From assembly GCF_003729955.1 (NCBI RefSeq), contig NZ_RJTX01000004.1:434001-498000 (forward strand): a DNA stretch of 64,000 nt. Reading direction: 5' to 3'. The translations under genes and the position numbers were made by a program. Numbering within the stretch: position 1 is the first letter of the stretch; each line of letters begins with the position of its first letter. This DNA is from Chryseobacterium daecheongense (GTDB lineage Bacteria; Bacteroidota; Bacteroidia; Flavobacteriales; Weeksellaceae). The notes beneath the pieces are model-generated. The model ran no database searches. It saw only the letters and a list, made by a program, of their open reading frames with translations, and had not been told where the DNA came from. Positions 44,777 through 52,724 of this stretch are shown here, in pieces.

Positions 44777-45997
44777 TTAAGATAACATTCGTTGTGCTTT
44801 CTTGACACCTTCTACCAAAAGATCAATCTCGTTGAAGGTATTATACACCGCAAAGCTTGCCCTTACGGTTCCTGCAATATTAAAGAATTCCATAATAGGC
44901 TGTGTACAATGATGTCCTGTTCTTACCGCAATCCCCATTTTATCAAGGATCATTCCCACATCCGACGCAATTCCTACACCTTCTAAGTTAAAGGAAACTA
45001 CCCCTGCTCTTTTGGCCTTTTCTCCATATACTTTTAACCCTTCTATTTCCAATAGCTGTTTCTGTGCATATTCTAGGAGAGCATTTTCATGTTTCTGAAT
45101 ATTTTCGTGACCTACTTTTTCAATAAAGTCTACAGCAGCTCCCAAAGCAATATTTCCTCCTACATTTGGAGTTCCCGCTTCATATTTAAAAGGTAAAGCA
45201 GCATAGGTTGTTCCTTCAAAGGAGCAAGTGGCAATCATCTCTCCTCCTCCGTGAAAAGGCGGCAAAGACTCTAGAATTTCCTGTTTTCCATATAAAATCC
45301 CCGTTCCCATCGGCGCATACATTTTATGCCCGGAAAACACGAAGAAATCGCAATCCAGTTTCTGCACATCAATTTGAAAATGTGGTGCAGATTGTGCTCC
45401 ATCAATCACAATATAAGCATCAGAGCTTTTTCTTGTCCTAGCAATGATCTCTTCAACAGGATTTACAACTCCCAATGCATTAGACACTTGGTTGACAGAA
45501 ACTACTTTTGTTTTTTCACTCAAATACTGATCCAGGTATTCCAACTGAAGAATTCCGTTCTCATCTATCGGAATCACTTTAAGTTTGGCCCCTGTTCTTT
45601 CACAAAGTAATTGCCACGGAACAATATTGGAATGATGTTCAAGGTAAGAAATGATAATTTCATCATCTTTTTTTAGCTTTTGGGTCAGAATATAAGAGAT
45701 GAGGTTCAAACCTTCCGTTGTCCCTTTGGTAAAGATCACTTCAAAATCATGTTTAGCATTTATGAATTTTTGGATCTTTCTTCTGGAAAGCTCCATTTCT
45801 TCCGTTGCTAGCTGACTTAATGTATGAATACCTCTGTGTACATTGGCATTAAGCTCCGTATAATACTTGTTCCATACTTCTAAAACCGAATCCGGTTTCT
45901 GGGATGTTGCCGCATTGTCTAAGTAAACCAATGGTTTACCGTTCACCTGCCTGTTTAATATAGAAAACTGACTTCTGATTTCCTGAATGTCAAACAT
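44777..45997 (-). CDS. sufS: Cysteine desulfurase SufS
   Basis: PLP enzyme of 406 residues that takes sulfur from cysteine for Fe-S cluster assembly. NAATSQKP near the N-terminus, the PLP lysine in FSGHKMYAPMG, and the active-site Cys in VRTGHHCTQP place it in the SufS (group II) rather than the IscS branch. Other suf genes are not adjacent in this window. A TAAATTTG element on the minus strand (46049-46042) is 44 bp upstream. Confidence 0.94.
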   Translation of the reverse strand: MFDIQEIRSQFSILNRQVNGKPLVYLDNAATSQKPDSVLEVWNKYYTELNANVHRGIHTLSQLATEEMELSRRKIQKFINAKHDFEVIFTKGTTEGLNLISYILTQKLKKDDEIIISYLEHHSNIVPWQLLCERTGAKLKVIPIDENGILQLEYLDQYLSEKTKVVSVNQVSNALGVVNPVEEIIARTRKSSDAYIVIDGAQSAPHFQIDVQKLDCDFFVFSGHKMYAPMGTGILYGKQEILESLPPFHGGGEMIATCSFEGTTYAALPFKYEAGTPNVGGNIALGAAVDFIEKVGHENIQKHENALLEYAQKQLLEIEGLKVYGEKAKRAGVVSFNLEGVGIASDVGMILDKMGIAVRTGHHCTQPIMEFFNIAGTVRASFAVYNTFNEIDLLVEGVKKAQRMLS

Positions 45998-46041
45998 TTA
46001 TTACAATTTTATCATTAATGACGTTCTTATTTAGAACACTT

Positions 46042-46049
46042 CAAATTTA
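46042..46049 (-). promoter_or_regulatory. -7 element of sufS
   Basis: TAAATTTG on the minus strand, 44 bp before the start codon. Confidence 0.5.
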
Positions 46050-46105
46050 CGTCTTTTTTCCGAAAGGGGCATTGGTGAAAATGATGATAGATGTAATCTA
46101 AAAAT

Positions 46106-46134
46106 AAAAACCTGCCAAAATTTGACAGGTTTTA
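46106..46134 (-). terminator. Terminator of rplY
   Basis: AAACCTG-C-CAAA (46108-46119) pairs with TTTG-A-CAGGTTT (46121-46132), one internal mismatch, with a T-rich tail on the minus strand. Confidence 0.75.
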
Positions 46135-46158
46135 TATTGTTGTTTCAATAAGCAATTC

Positions 46159-46812
46159 TTATTCTGCAGATTTTTCCTCTGTTGTTGGAACATCAGGAGA
46201 CTGAGTTGCCACTTCTTCCGCTTCTTCTTCATCCTCATCATCCATTGCTGCTGCACCACCTTTCATTGCATTTCTAGACATCTTCACAGCTACTACAACT
46301 GCGTTGTCAGGATGCATGAATGTGTAAGTTTCAGTTTTAATGCTACCGATGTAAAGTTTGTTACCGATTCTTAATGGAGTAACATCTACAACGATTTCAT
46401 CCGGCAAGTTAGCAGGAATAGCTTTTACTTTCAATTTTCTGAAAGACTGACGTAAAACACCACCAGCTACAACACCTTTTGAACGTCCAGTGATTCTTAC
46501 AGGAACTTCCATGATAACCGGCTTATCGTCAGCTAACTGATAGAAGTCTACGTGAAGAATTTTGTCAGTAATTGGGTGAAACTGGATGTCCTGAAGAACA
46601 GCTGGAATTGTTTGTCCGTCAACCTCAATAGATACCGTGTGTGCTTCAGGAGTGTATACTAATCCTTTGAAAGCTTTCTCTTCAGCAGAGAAGTTTAAAG
46701 GTGCTTCACCTCCATAAACAACACAAGGAACTAATTCAGCATCACGTAAAGCTTTTGTAGACTTTTTGCCCACGCTTTCTCTTTTTGTACCTTGAATTGT
46801 AATAGATTTCAT
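46159..46812 (-). CDS. rplY: Ribosomal protein bL25 (CTC form)
   Basis: Binds 5S rRNA in the large subunit. 217 residues, the long two-domain TL5/CTC form: N-terminal L25 domain ([18 protein letters not shown]), then a C-terminal beta domain ([18 protein letters not shown]), and a highly acidic tail ([13 protein letters not shown]). It lies 56 bp after prs on the same strand, a pairing often seen in bacteria, and is probably co-transcribed since no -7 element is evident between them. Confidence 0.95.
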   Translation of the reverse strand: MKSITIQGTKRESVGKKSTKALRDAELVPCVVYGGEAPLNFSAEEKAFKGLVYTPEAHTVSIEVDGQTIPAVLQDIQFHPITDKILHVDFYQLADDKPVIMEVPVRITGRSKGVVAGGVLRQSFRKLKVKAIPANLPDEIVVDVTPLRIGNKLYIGSIKTETYTFMHPDNAVVVAVKMSRNAMKGGAAAMDDEDEEEAEEVATQSPDVPTTEEKSAE

Positions 46813-46868
46813 TATAAAAAAATTAAAAAAATTGTTTCAAAATATTTTTGCAAACAGCTAAAAATCAA

Positions 46869-47807
46869 TTAGATAATAAACTTACTGCTAATTGATTGGT
46901 GCTCATGAACCATCTTCATTACATCTGCAAATAACGGGGCGCAAGATAGCACTTTTATTTTAGATGACAAATGATTTTTTACAGGAATTGAGTCAGTAAC
47001 AATTACTTCCAGCAATTTTGAGTTCTCAATATTCTCATAAGCCTTTCCAGAAAGCACTCCATGAGTAGCCATTGCTCTTACTGTTTTAGCTCCTTTTTCC
47101 ATCAAAATATCTGCGGCTTTACAAAGTGTTCCTGCCGTATCAATCATATCATCGATAAGGATAACATTTTTACCTTCTACATCTCCAATAAGGAACATTT
47201 CTTCCACTACATTGGCTTTCTTTCTTTCTTTATAAGCAATTACTACTTCTGCTCCTAAATGACCCGCATAGTTTTTCGCTCTTTTTGCACCTCCCATATC
47301 CGGAGAAGCAATGGTAAGGTTTTCTAAATTCAGATCTCTGATATAATCTACAAATATAGTAGAAGCATAAAGATGATCTACCGGAATTTCAAAGAACCCC
47401 TGGATCTGATCTGCGTGTAAATCCATAGTCATGATCCTTGTAGCCCCCGCAGCTGTCAAAAGATTGGCAACCAATTTAGCGCCAATTGGAGCTCTTGGCT
47501 TGTCTTTTCTGTCTTGTCTTGCAAGTCCAAAGTAAGGGAGTACAACTGTAATGCTCTTTGCAGATGCTCTTTTTGCAGCATCAATCATGAGAAGAAGCTC
47601 CAAAAGATTGTCTGCTGGTGGAAATGTAGATCCTATCAGGAAAACTCTCCCCCCTCTTACCGATTCGTCTAAAACCGGCTCAAACTCTCCATCACTAAAC
47701 TCCTGAAAGTTGATTTTTCCTAATTCCTGCCCATAATATTGGGCAATTTTCTCTGCCAAGTCCCTGCTTGTCCTTGTACAAAATAGATAACTTAACTGTT
47801 CGGCCAT
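46869..47807 (-). CDS. prs: Ribose-phosphate pyrophosphokinase (PRPP synthetase)
   Basis: Makes PRPP from ribose 5-phosphate and ATP for nucleotide, His and Trp synthesis. 312 residues. Motifs: QEFSDGEFEPVLDESVRGG near the N-terminus, YFGLARQDRKDKPR, MDLHADQIQGFF, and the PRPP-binding VILIDDMIDTAGTL. A TAAATTTG -7 element (47835-47828) is 21 bp upstream and abuts the T-tract of the terminator of the preceding operon. Confidence 0.97.
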   Translation of the reverse strand: MAEQLSYLFCTRTSRDLAEKIAQYYGQELGKINFQEFSDGEFEPVLDESVRGGRVFLIGSTFPPADNLLELLLMIDAAKRASAKSITVVLPYFGLARQDRKDKPRAPIGAKLVANLLTAAGATRIMTMDLHADQIQGFFEIPVDHLYASTIFVDYIRDLNLENLTIASPDMGGAKRAKNYAGHLGAEVVIAYKERKKANVVEEMFLIGDVEGKNVILIDDMIDTAGTLCKAADILMEKGAKTVRAMATHGVLSGKAYENIENSKLLEVIVTDSIPVKNHLSSKIKVLSCAPLFADVMKMVHEHQSISSKFII

Positions 47808-47827
47808 TTTTACTTTTTAAAGATTTG

Positions 47828-47871
47828 CAAATTTAAAAAAAAACCACAAGATTTACTCCTGTGGTTTTTAT
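47828..47871 (-). terminator. Terminator of the SGNH/FadL operon fused to the prs promoter
   Basis: AAAAACCACA (47839-47848) pairs with TGTGGTTTTT (47860-47869). Reading leftwards, the T run passes directly into TAAATTTG (47835-47828), the -7 element of prs. Confidence 0.78.
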
Positions 47872-47891
47872 GTTTTTTATTAGCTTATTCA

Positions 47892-49424
47892 TTATGGGAA
47901 TTTTACCCCTGAATATTTATTAGGATCAACCTGTGGTAACGTAGATCTGTATTTAGTATTAATTGCTTTGATAAATTCATTAGCAACGATAGCATATCCT
48001 CTACCTGTAAGGTGTACTCCGTCTAAAGAGAAAGTACCTCCTGTTACAAATTTAGCGGTATACTTCACTCCGTCAAACGAGATTCCTGACATTCCGTTCA
48101 GTTCTACCATTTTCTTATTAGCATCCACAAAAGCTAAGCCGTATGTCTCAGATAGTGTTTTGATGGAAGCATTATACGCATCAATTGCCGTTTTTACAAG
48201 ACCTGCTTCTGTTTTAGTCAACACATGCTGATTTTGTAATGGATAAGAAATTCCATATACATTAACCTGAGCAGGTGCTCCTGGTGCAGTTGTTCCAATT
48301 ACTGATCTTGTTGTAAGCAAAATATAATCTTCCGCTGTAGTTTGTCTTGCTTGTCCATAAATCTGTCCAAAAGCGGCAGCAGTTGTTGGTCCTAAAGAAG
48401 GAGTTAAAGCCGCAGTAAGCTGAGCGCTTAAGTTTGGAAGAGAAGTATCTTTAATTAATACAGGATTAGAAGATGTAGAAGAAAGCAAATTGATTCTGTC
48501 TCCCGCACCGAAAGCAGTAAGCGCTTGTTTAAGCGGCCCATATAAACTGGTATTAAGTGTTGTGATATTAGAGCCTAAAGCAGCCGGTGTTAAAGGATTA
48601 TATGGCACTGTTGTAAAATAAGGAATTGATGTTACATAAGGAATATTAGCAATAACTCCTTTTGTAGTTCCTCCCGCTTTTAGAGCATCTAATGCTGCCT
48701 TAATAGAACCTGCCACAACATTAGGGTCAGAAATATCATTGGCCCCATAAGTTGCAGGATTGGTATTTCCAGCTTGATTTACTCCTGATCCACCACTTGT
48801 TGCATAGCTTAATACATCATTATTCCCTATCCAAAGAGAGAAAAATGTAGGGTGCTGAGCAACAGCATCTCCCACAACCGTAGAAGTTGTGCTTGAAGAG
48901 AATCTCACATAATATGGGTTAGCCGTTCCTAATAAGACTCCTGCAGCATTTCCATATCCCGGTGCTACCAAATGGAATGATTTAGCTCCTGGAACCCCAA
49001 AATTATTGAGCGGTCCTGTGATTTTATTCAGTACATTCGTAGTAGGTGTAGCTGCAACGTTTTCAATTACCGGAGATCCGTTGGTAAAGGTCTTGATATA
49101 TAATTTTGTAGCCTGGATCGTAGTAGAGCCAAGTAATAACCCTCCATTATTATCCGCCATTAAAGGCTGAACAAAGTTTCCTCCTCCGGCAAGTTTCATT
49201 TGTCCTGCAATAATATTAGGGTAAGACTCTGTCTGCCCATCAATATATAATGCATTATCTCTGAAACCTGATGTTAAGGAATTTCCTAAAGAAATATATT
49301 TAGAAAAGTCGGCATCTCCAGCGGTTACCTGTATATCTTTTACGTCTGTATCAAAGTCGTCTTCGCAGCTCGTTGTAAAAAGAAGAGCAGAAATAGCGAA
49401 TGTAGAAATTATAAATTTTTTCAT
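47892..49424 (-). CDS. SGNH/GDSL-type hydrolase lipoprotein
   Basis: 510 residues. Lipoprotein signal ending in TTSC (Cys20). The SGNH block I is SLGNSLTSGF (serine in the GNS variant of GDS), WIGNNDVLSYA gives the Gly-Asn block III, and DGVHLTGRGYAIVANEF gives the Asp and His of block V. The family hydrolyses esters or acyl chains. It is 10 bp downstream of a FadL-type porin gene, so the pair may import and hydrolyse a lipid or ester at the outer membrane; that link is inferred from context. Confidence 0.85.
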   Translation of the reverse strand: MKKFIISTFAISALLFTTSCEDDFDTDVKDIQVTAGDADFSKYISLGNSLTSGFRDNALYIDGQTESYPNIIAGQMKLAGGGNFVQPLMADNNGGLLLGSTTIQATKLYIKTFTNGSPVIENVAATPTTNVLNKITGPLNNFGVPGAKSFHLVAPGYGNAAGVLLGTANPYYVRFSSSTTSTVVGDAVAQHPTFFSLWIGNNDVLSYATSGGSGVNQAGNTNPATYGANDISDPNVVAGSIKAALDALKAGGTTKGVIANIPYVTSIPYFTTVPYNPLTPAALGSNITTLNTSLYGPLKQALTAFGAGDRINLLSSTSSNPVLIKDTSLPNLSAQLTAALTPSLGPTTAAAFGQIYGQARQTTAEDYILLTTRSVIGTTAPGAPAQVNVYGISYPLQNQHVLTKTEAGLVKTAIDAYNASIKTLSETYGLAFVDANKKMVELNGMSGISFDGVKYTAKFVTGGTFSLDGVHLTGRGYAIVANEFIKAINTKYRSTLPQVDPNKYSGVKFP

Positions 49425-49434
49425 AGTCTTTCAA

Positions 49435-50667
49435 TTAAAAAGGATTATAAGATAAACCTAGACCCAGATAAAATGCGGTAGCTTTGGCTTGTCCGTAGAA
49501 TCCAAGATTAGCATTTTTAACATCTCTAGCCTGAGGCATTGCATATCCTCCTGCAACATCTACCCCAAATTGTTTCAACTTGAATCCTACCCCACCTGTA
49601 ACTACATAGGTATTAAAGGATGGCGTCTCAGGGATGAAGTTTTCATCAGTATAAGGAGATTCATCATAATAGGCTCCTAAACGTCCATAAATCATATCAG
49701 TAAATGCATATTGAGTTCCTAACCTGAACGTTTTAGCATTTCTAAAGTTTTTAGGAGAGACTGAAATCGTTGGATCCGCCTGATTTCCAACAGGAGCGGT
49801 AGCAAAATCTAACGTCAGCTTGCCGTATCTTTCCCATCCGTGATAGTTGAAATCCGCAGAAACCAACCATTTCGGAGTAATTTTATATGTTAAACCGATG
49901 GTATATTCTTCTACTAAAGGTAAAGTTGCTTTAAAACTGTCTGTTCCCGATGCATCTAATCCTAATAACGGATATACAGAAGCTGAAGGGAATTTGAATG
50001 TAGCTTTTCCATCCTTCGCTTTCATATCAACCGGTGAACGGTAAGCAATACTTACGTCCAATTTAGGATCTGGTCTGAAATAGAACCCGAATCCATAACC
50101 ATGTCCGCTTGCCTTACTATCAAGATTAAGCTCTCCTCCAAACTGAGTAATTGCCTTATCCCAGTTTACAGTACCTCTTGCATAGATATAGCTTGCACCG
50201 AAAGCCAGCCAGTCATTAAATTTATAAGAAATCATAGGTTCGAAATAAAAGCTCTTTAGCTCCAATTTCTGAACCATTTCCTTTCCTTCCCAATCATTTG
50301 GCCATTCAATGGTACTACCGAATGGTGTTGTAAAACTAAAACCTACAGACAGTTTTTCTAGGGGTTTATATGCAATTGCGGCATAAAGAGGCGTTCCCAT
50401 AGGGTTATCTGTTTCCGTACTCTGTAAAGTATTCAGGTTTTGAAAGGTAACTTTATTGCTTGCGCCAAACCCTCCGGCAACAATACTTAATTTTGAGGGA
50501 ATGAATGACATACCTGCAGGATTGAAGAATGCCACACTCGCATCTTCAGCATGTGCACTGGTATGTGCCATTGCCAATTGCTTCACCCCCTGCAAAGAAA
50601 CCCTGAAGCCTCCTGCATAAGATAAAACCCCTGCCAATAATGCGGTTGATACTAATATTTTTTTCAT
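49435..50667 (-). CDS. OmpP1/FadL-family outer-membrane channel
   Basis: A 410-residue beta-barrel precursor with a signal peptide (MKKILVSTALLAGVLSYAGG). The mature N-terminus FRVSLQGVKQLAMAHTSAH followed by ASVAFFNPAGMSF is the FadL hatch motif (NPAG). The C-terminus ends in the aromatic strand GLGLSYNPF. FadL channels take up hydrophobic molecules such as fatty acids. It starts the operon with the SGNH lipoprotein. A TATATTTG element on the minus strand (50694-50687) is 20 bp upstream. Confidence 0.92.
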   Translation of the reverse strand: MKKILVSTALLAGVLSYAGGFRVSLQGVKQLAMAHTSAHAEDASVAFFNPAGMSFIPSKLSIVAGGFGASNKVTFQNLNTLQSTETDNPMGTPLYAAIAYKPLEKLSVGFSFTTPFGSTIEWPNDWEGKEMVQKLELKSFYFEPMISYKFNDWLAFGASYIYARGTVNWDKAITQFGGELNLDSKASGHGYGFGFYFRPDPKLDVSIAYRSPVDMKAKDGKATFKFPSASVYPLLGLDASGTDSFKATLPLVEEYTIGLTYKITPKWLVSADFNYHGWERYGKLTLDFATAPVGNQADPTISVSPKNFRNAKTFRLGTQYAFTDMIYGRLGAYYDESPYTDENFIPETPSFNTYVVTGGVGFKLKQFGVDVAGGYAMPQARDVKNANLGFYGQAKATAFYLGLGLSYNPF

Positions 50668-50686
50668 AGACTATTATTATATAATC

Positions 50687-50694
50687 CAAATATA
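50687..50694 (-). promoter_or_regulatory. -7 element of the FadL/SGNH operon
   Basis: TATATTTG on the minus strand, 20 bp before the ATG. Confidence 0.5.
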
Positions 50695-50834
50695 AAATTA
50701 TTTTAGATACTCCTGTTAATATTTCTTAATAAATTAAACAATATATCAAAAGAAAATTATGTTTGAAATAACACTTTAAGAATAATCGAGTTTAATTGAA
50801 TATAAATTAAGCATTTAATAACTATACACCCCTA

Positions 50835-50923
50835 TTAAACATTCTTTGTTTAATGTTAAACAATAATGTTCACGATTATTTGAAATTTTCAGAACTACAT
50901 AAAGATAAAAATATATAAATTTG
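50835..50923 (+). promoter_or_regulatory. ricT promoter with upstream dyad
   Basis: TAAATTTG (50916-50923) is the -7 element, 22 bp before the ricT ATG. TTAAACA-TTCTT-TGTTTAA (50835-50853) is a perfect 7-bp dyad midway between the divergent fadL and ricT promoters, with a further GTTAAACA (50855-50862). Candidate operator. Confidence 0.45.
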
Positions 50924-50944
50924 CAAGATTAAATAATATAATAT

Positions 50945-52264
50945 ATGAGTTGTGGATGTAAAACATCCGGCGATTCTGCACATTCATGCGGAACGAAATC
51001 CGCGAATGGCTGTGAAAGTGTAAATACCTGTGGTAATAGTTATAAATTAAGTGTTTTCGACTGGCTATCCAACATCAACAATCCTGTAGAAAACAGGTGC
51101 GATTATGTAGAGGTCAGATTTAAAAATGACAGAAAATCGTTTTATAAGAATGTAAATAATATCCCGTTACATATAGGTAGTGTAATCACAGTAGAATCCA
51201 GTCCCGGACATGATGTAGGTGTGGTAAGTCTCACCGGAGAATTAGTGAAAATTCAGATGAAAAAGAAAAAATTTTCAGAAGAAGCATCACTTAAAATATA
51301 TCGTCTAGCTAACCAAAAAGATCTTGAAGTTTGGCAGGAAGCTAGAAAAAAAGAAGATAATGTAAAGATTGAAGCAAGAAAAATTGCCCACAGACTTGGC
51401 CTTGAAATGAAGGTTACAGATGTTGAATATCAGGGAGATGCTTCAAAAATCACATTTTATTATACCGCTGATAACAGAGTAGACTTCAGACAACTGATTA
51501 AAGACTACGCTGCGGCTTTCAGAACTAAAATCGATATGAAACAGATCGGTTTCAGACAGGAGGCGGCAAAAGTAGGCGGTATCGGTTCTTGCGGAAGGGA
51601 ACTTTGCTGTTCAACATGGTTAACAGATTTCAGATCTGTGAACACCAACGTTGCAAGATATCAGCAGCTGAGTATCAATCCTCAAAAATTAGCAGGACAA
51701 TGTGGTAAATTAAAATGCTGCCTTAATTACGAATTAGACAGCTACCTCGATGCGTTAAGTGATTTCCCTTCCTCTTCTACGACATTAGAAACAGAAAAAG
51801 GAAAAGCTTTTTGTATCAAAATAGACGTTTTCAAAAAGAAAATGTGGTTTGCCTACGTTGAAAATTCTATCGCCTGGTACGATTTCGATATTGATCTAGT
51901 TAAAAAGCTAATCTCGAAAAATAAACGTGGAGAAAAAACATTACCTCTTGAAGATCTGAAACAACCTGAGACATCACTTCATAGCATTGATCTGATTCAG
52001 GAGAATAATGTAGACAGATTTGAAAAGAAAAAAGGTCCGCATCACAAAAATAAGAGTCAGAACAGGCAAAACAACAATCAACAAAGGAAAAACAAGCCTG
52101 AAAGATCTGAAAACACCAATGCTAACCATCAGCCAAAACAACAAAAGCCACAACAACAGGCTGGTCAGATGGAAAAAGTAGAAGCAGGTTCTGATGCTGA
52201 AAAGAAACCAAACAAGAAAAAATTCAAAAAGAAGTATCCTCCCAAAAAAGATAAAAATGCGTAA
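50945..52264 (+). CDS. ricT: RicT/YaaT-like PSP1-domain protein
   Basis: 439 residues. The PSP1 domain spans about 95-270, with GSCGRELCCSTWL and GQCGKLKCCLNYEL carrying the conserved Cys. In Bacillus the homologue works in the Ric complex, which holds Fe-S clusters and affects RNA processing. This protein has two additions: an N-terminal Cys-rich segment (MSCGCKTSGDSAHSCG and on, six Cys in the first 30 residues) and a long basic Lys/Gln/Asn-rich tail from about 360. The tail overlaps the start of gldH. The ricT-gldH-PBP1A order looks like a translationally linked unit. Confidence 0.88.
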   Translation: MSCGCKTSGDSAHSCGTKSANGCESVNTCGNSYKLSVFDWLSNINNPVENRCDYVEVRFKNDRKSFYKNVNNIPLHIGSVITVESSPGHDVGVVSLTGELVKIQMKKKKFSEEASLKIYRLANQKDLEVWQEARKKEDNVKIEARKIAHRLGLEMKVTDVEYQGDASKITFYYTADNRVDFRQLIKDYAAAFRTKIDMKQIGFRQEAAKVGGIGSCGRELCCSTWLTDFRSVNTNVARYQQLSINPQKLAGQCGKLKCCLNYELDSYLDALSDFPSSSTTLETEKGKAFCIKIDVFKKKMWFAYVENSIAWYDFDIDLVKKLISKNKRGEKTLPLEDLKQPETSLHSIDLIQENNVDRFEKKKGPHHKNKSQNRQNNNQQRKNKPERSENTNANHQPKQQKPQQQAGQMEKVEAGSDAEKKPNKKKFKKKYPPKKDKNA

Positions 52265-52718
52265 ACTTTTAGGATTATTACCGCTTATCCTTTTCTTTAG
52301 CTGTAACTCTTCAGGAGAAAACATCATCATGAATTCCGTTGATAATAAATGGAATAAGAAAAGTGAACAAAAATTTAATCTTGAAGTTTCAGATCCGCAA
52401 AATCCTAAAAATATTATATTTGTTGTAAGAAATAACAATGATTATCCTTACAGCAATATAAGGTTCATCGTTAATTTCACTAATCTTCAAAACAAGAAAA
52501 AGGAAACCGACACTTTGAACTATGTCTTGGCAAAACCTAACGGGGAATGGCTTGGTACAGGTTTTGGTGACACGAAGGAGACTCTTTTTCAGTATAAACT
52601 GAATTACAGGTTTCCGGCAAAAGGAAAATATGAAATTGGGCTTATTCAGGCCATGAGAAATGATAACCTTCCCGGAATTGAAGATATTGGAGTAAAAATA
52701 GAAACGGCTAAACCGTAA
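52257..52718 (+). CDS. gldH: Gliding-motility lipoprotein GldH
   Basis: The frame is open from 52194, but MRKLLGLLPLILFFSCNSS at 52257 is a clear lipoprotein signal, so I start there (153 aa). It overlaps the ricT stop by 8 bp. The mature domain, with VRNNNDYPYSNIRFIVNF and LFQYKLNYRFPAKGKYEIGL, fits GldH, an Ig-like lipoprotein required for gliding in Flavobacterium johnsoniae; it also occurs in non-gliding relatives. It precedes the PBP1A gene by 6 bp. Confidence 0.87.
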   Translation: MRKLLGLLPLILFFSCNSSGENIIMNSVDNKWNKKSEQKFNLEVSDPQNPKNIIFVVRNNNDYPYSNIRFIVNFTNLQNKKKETDTLNYVLAKPNGEWLGTGFGDTKETLFQYKLNYRFPAKGKYEIGLIQAMRNDNLPGIEDIGVKIETAKP

Positions 52719-52724
52719 CCATAC

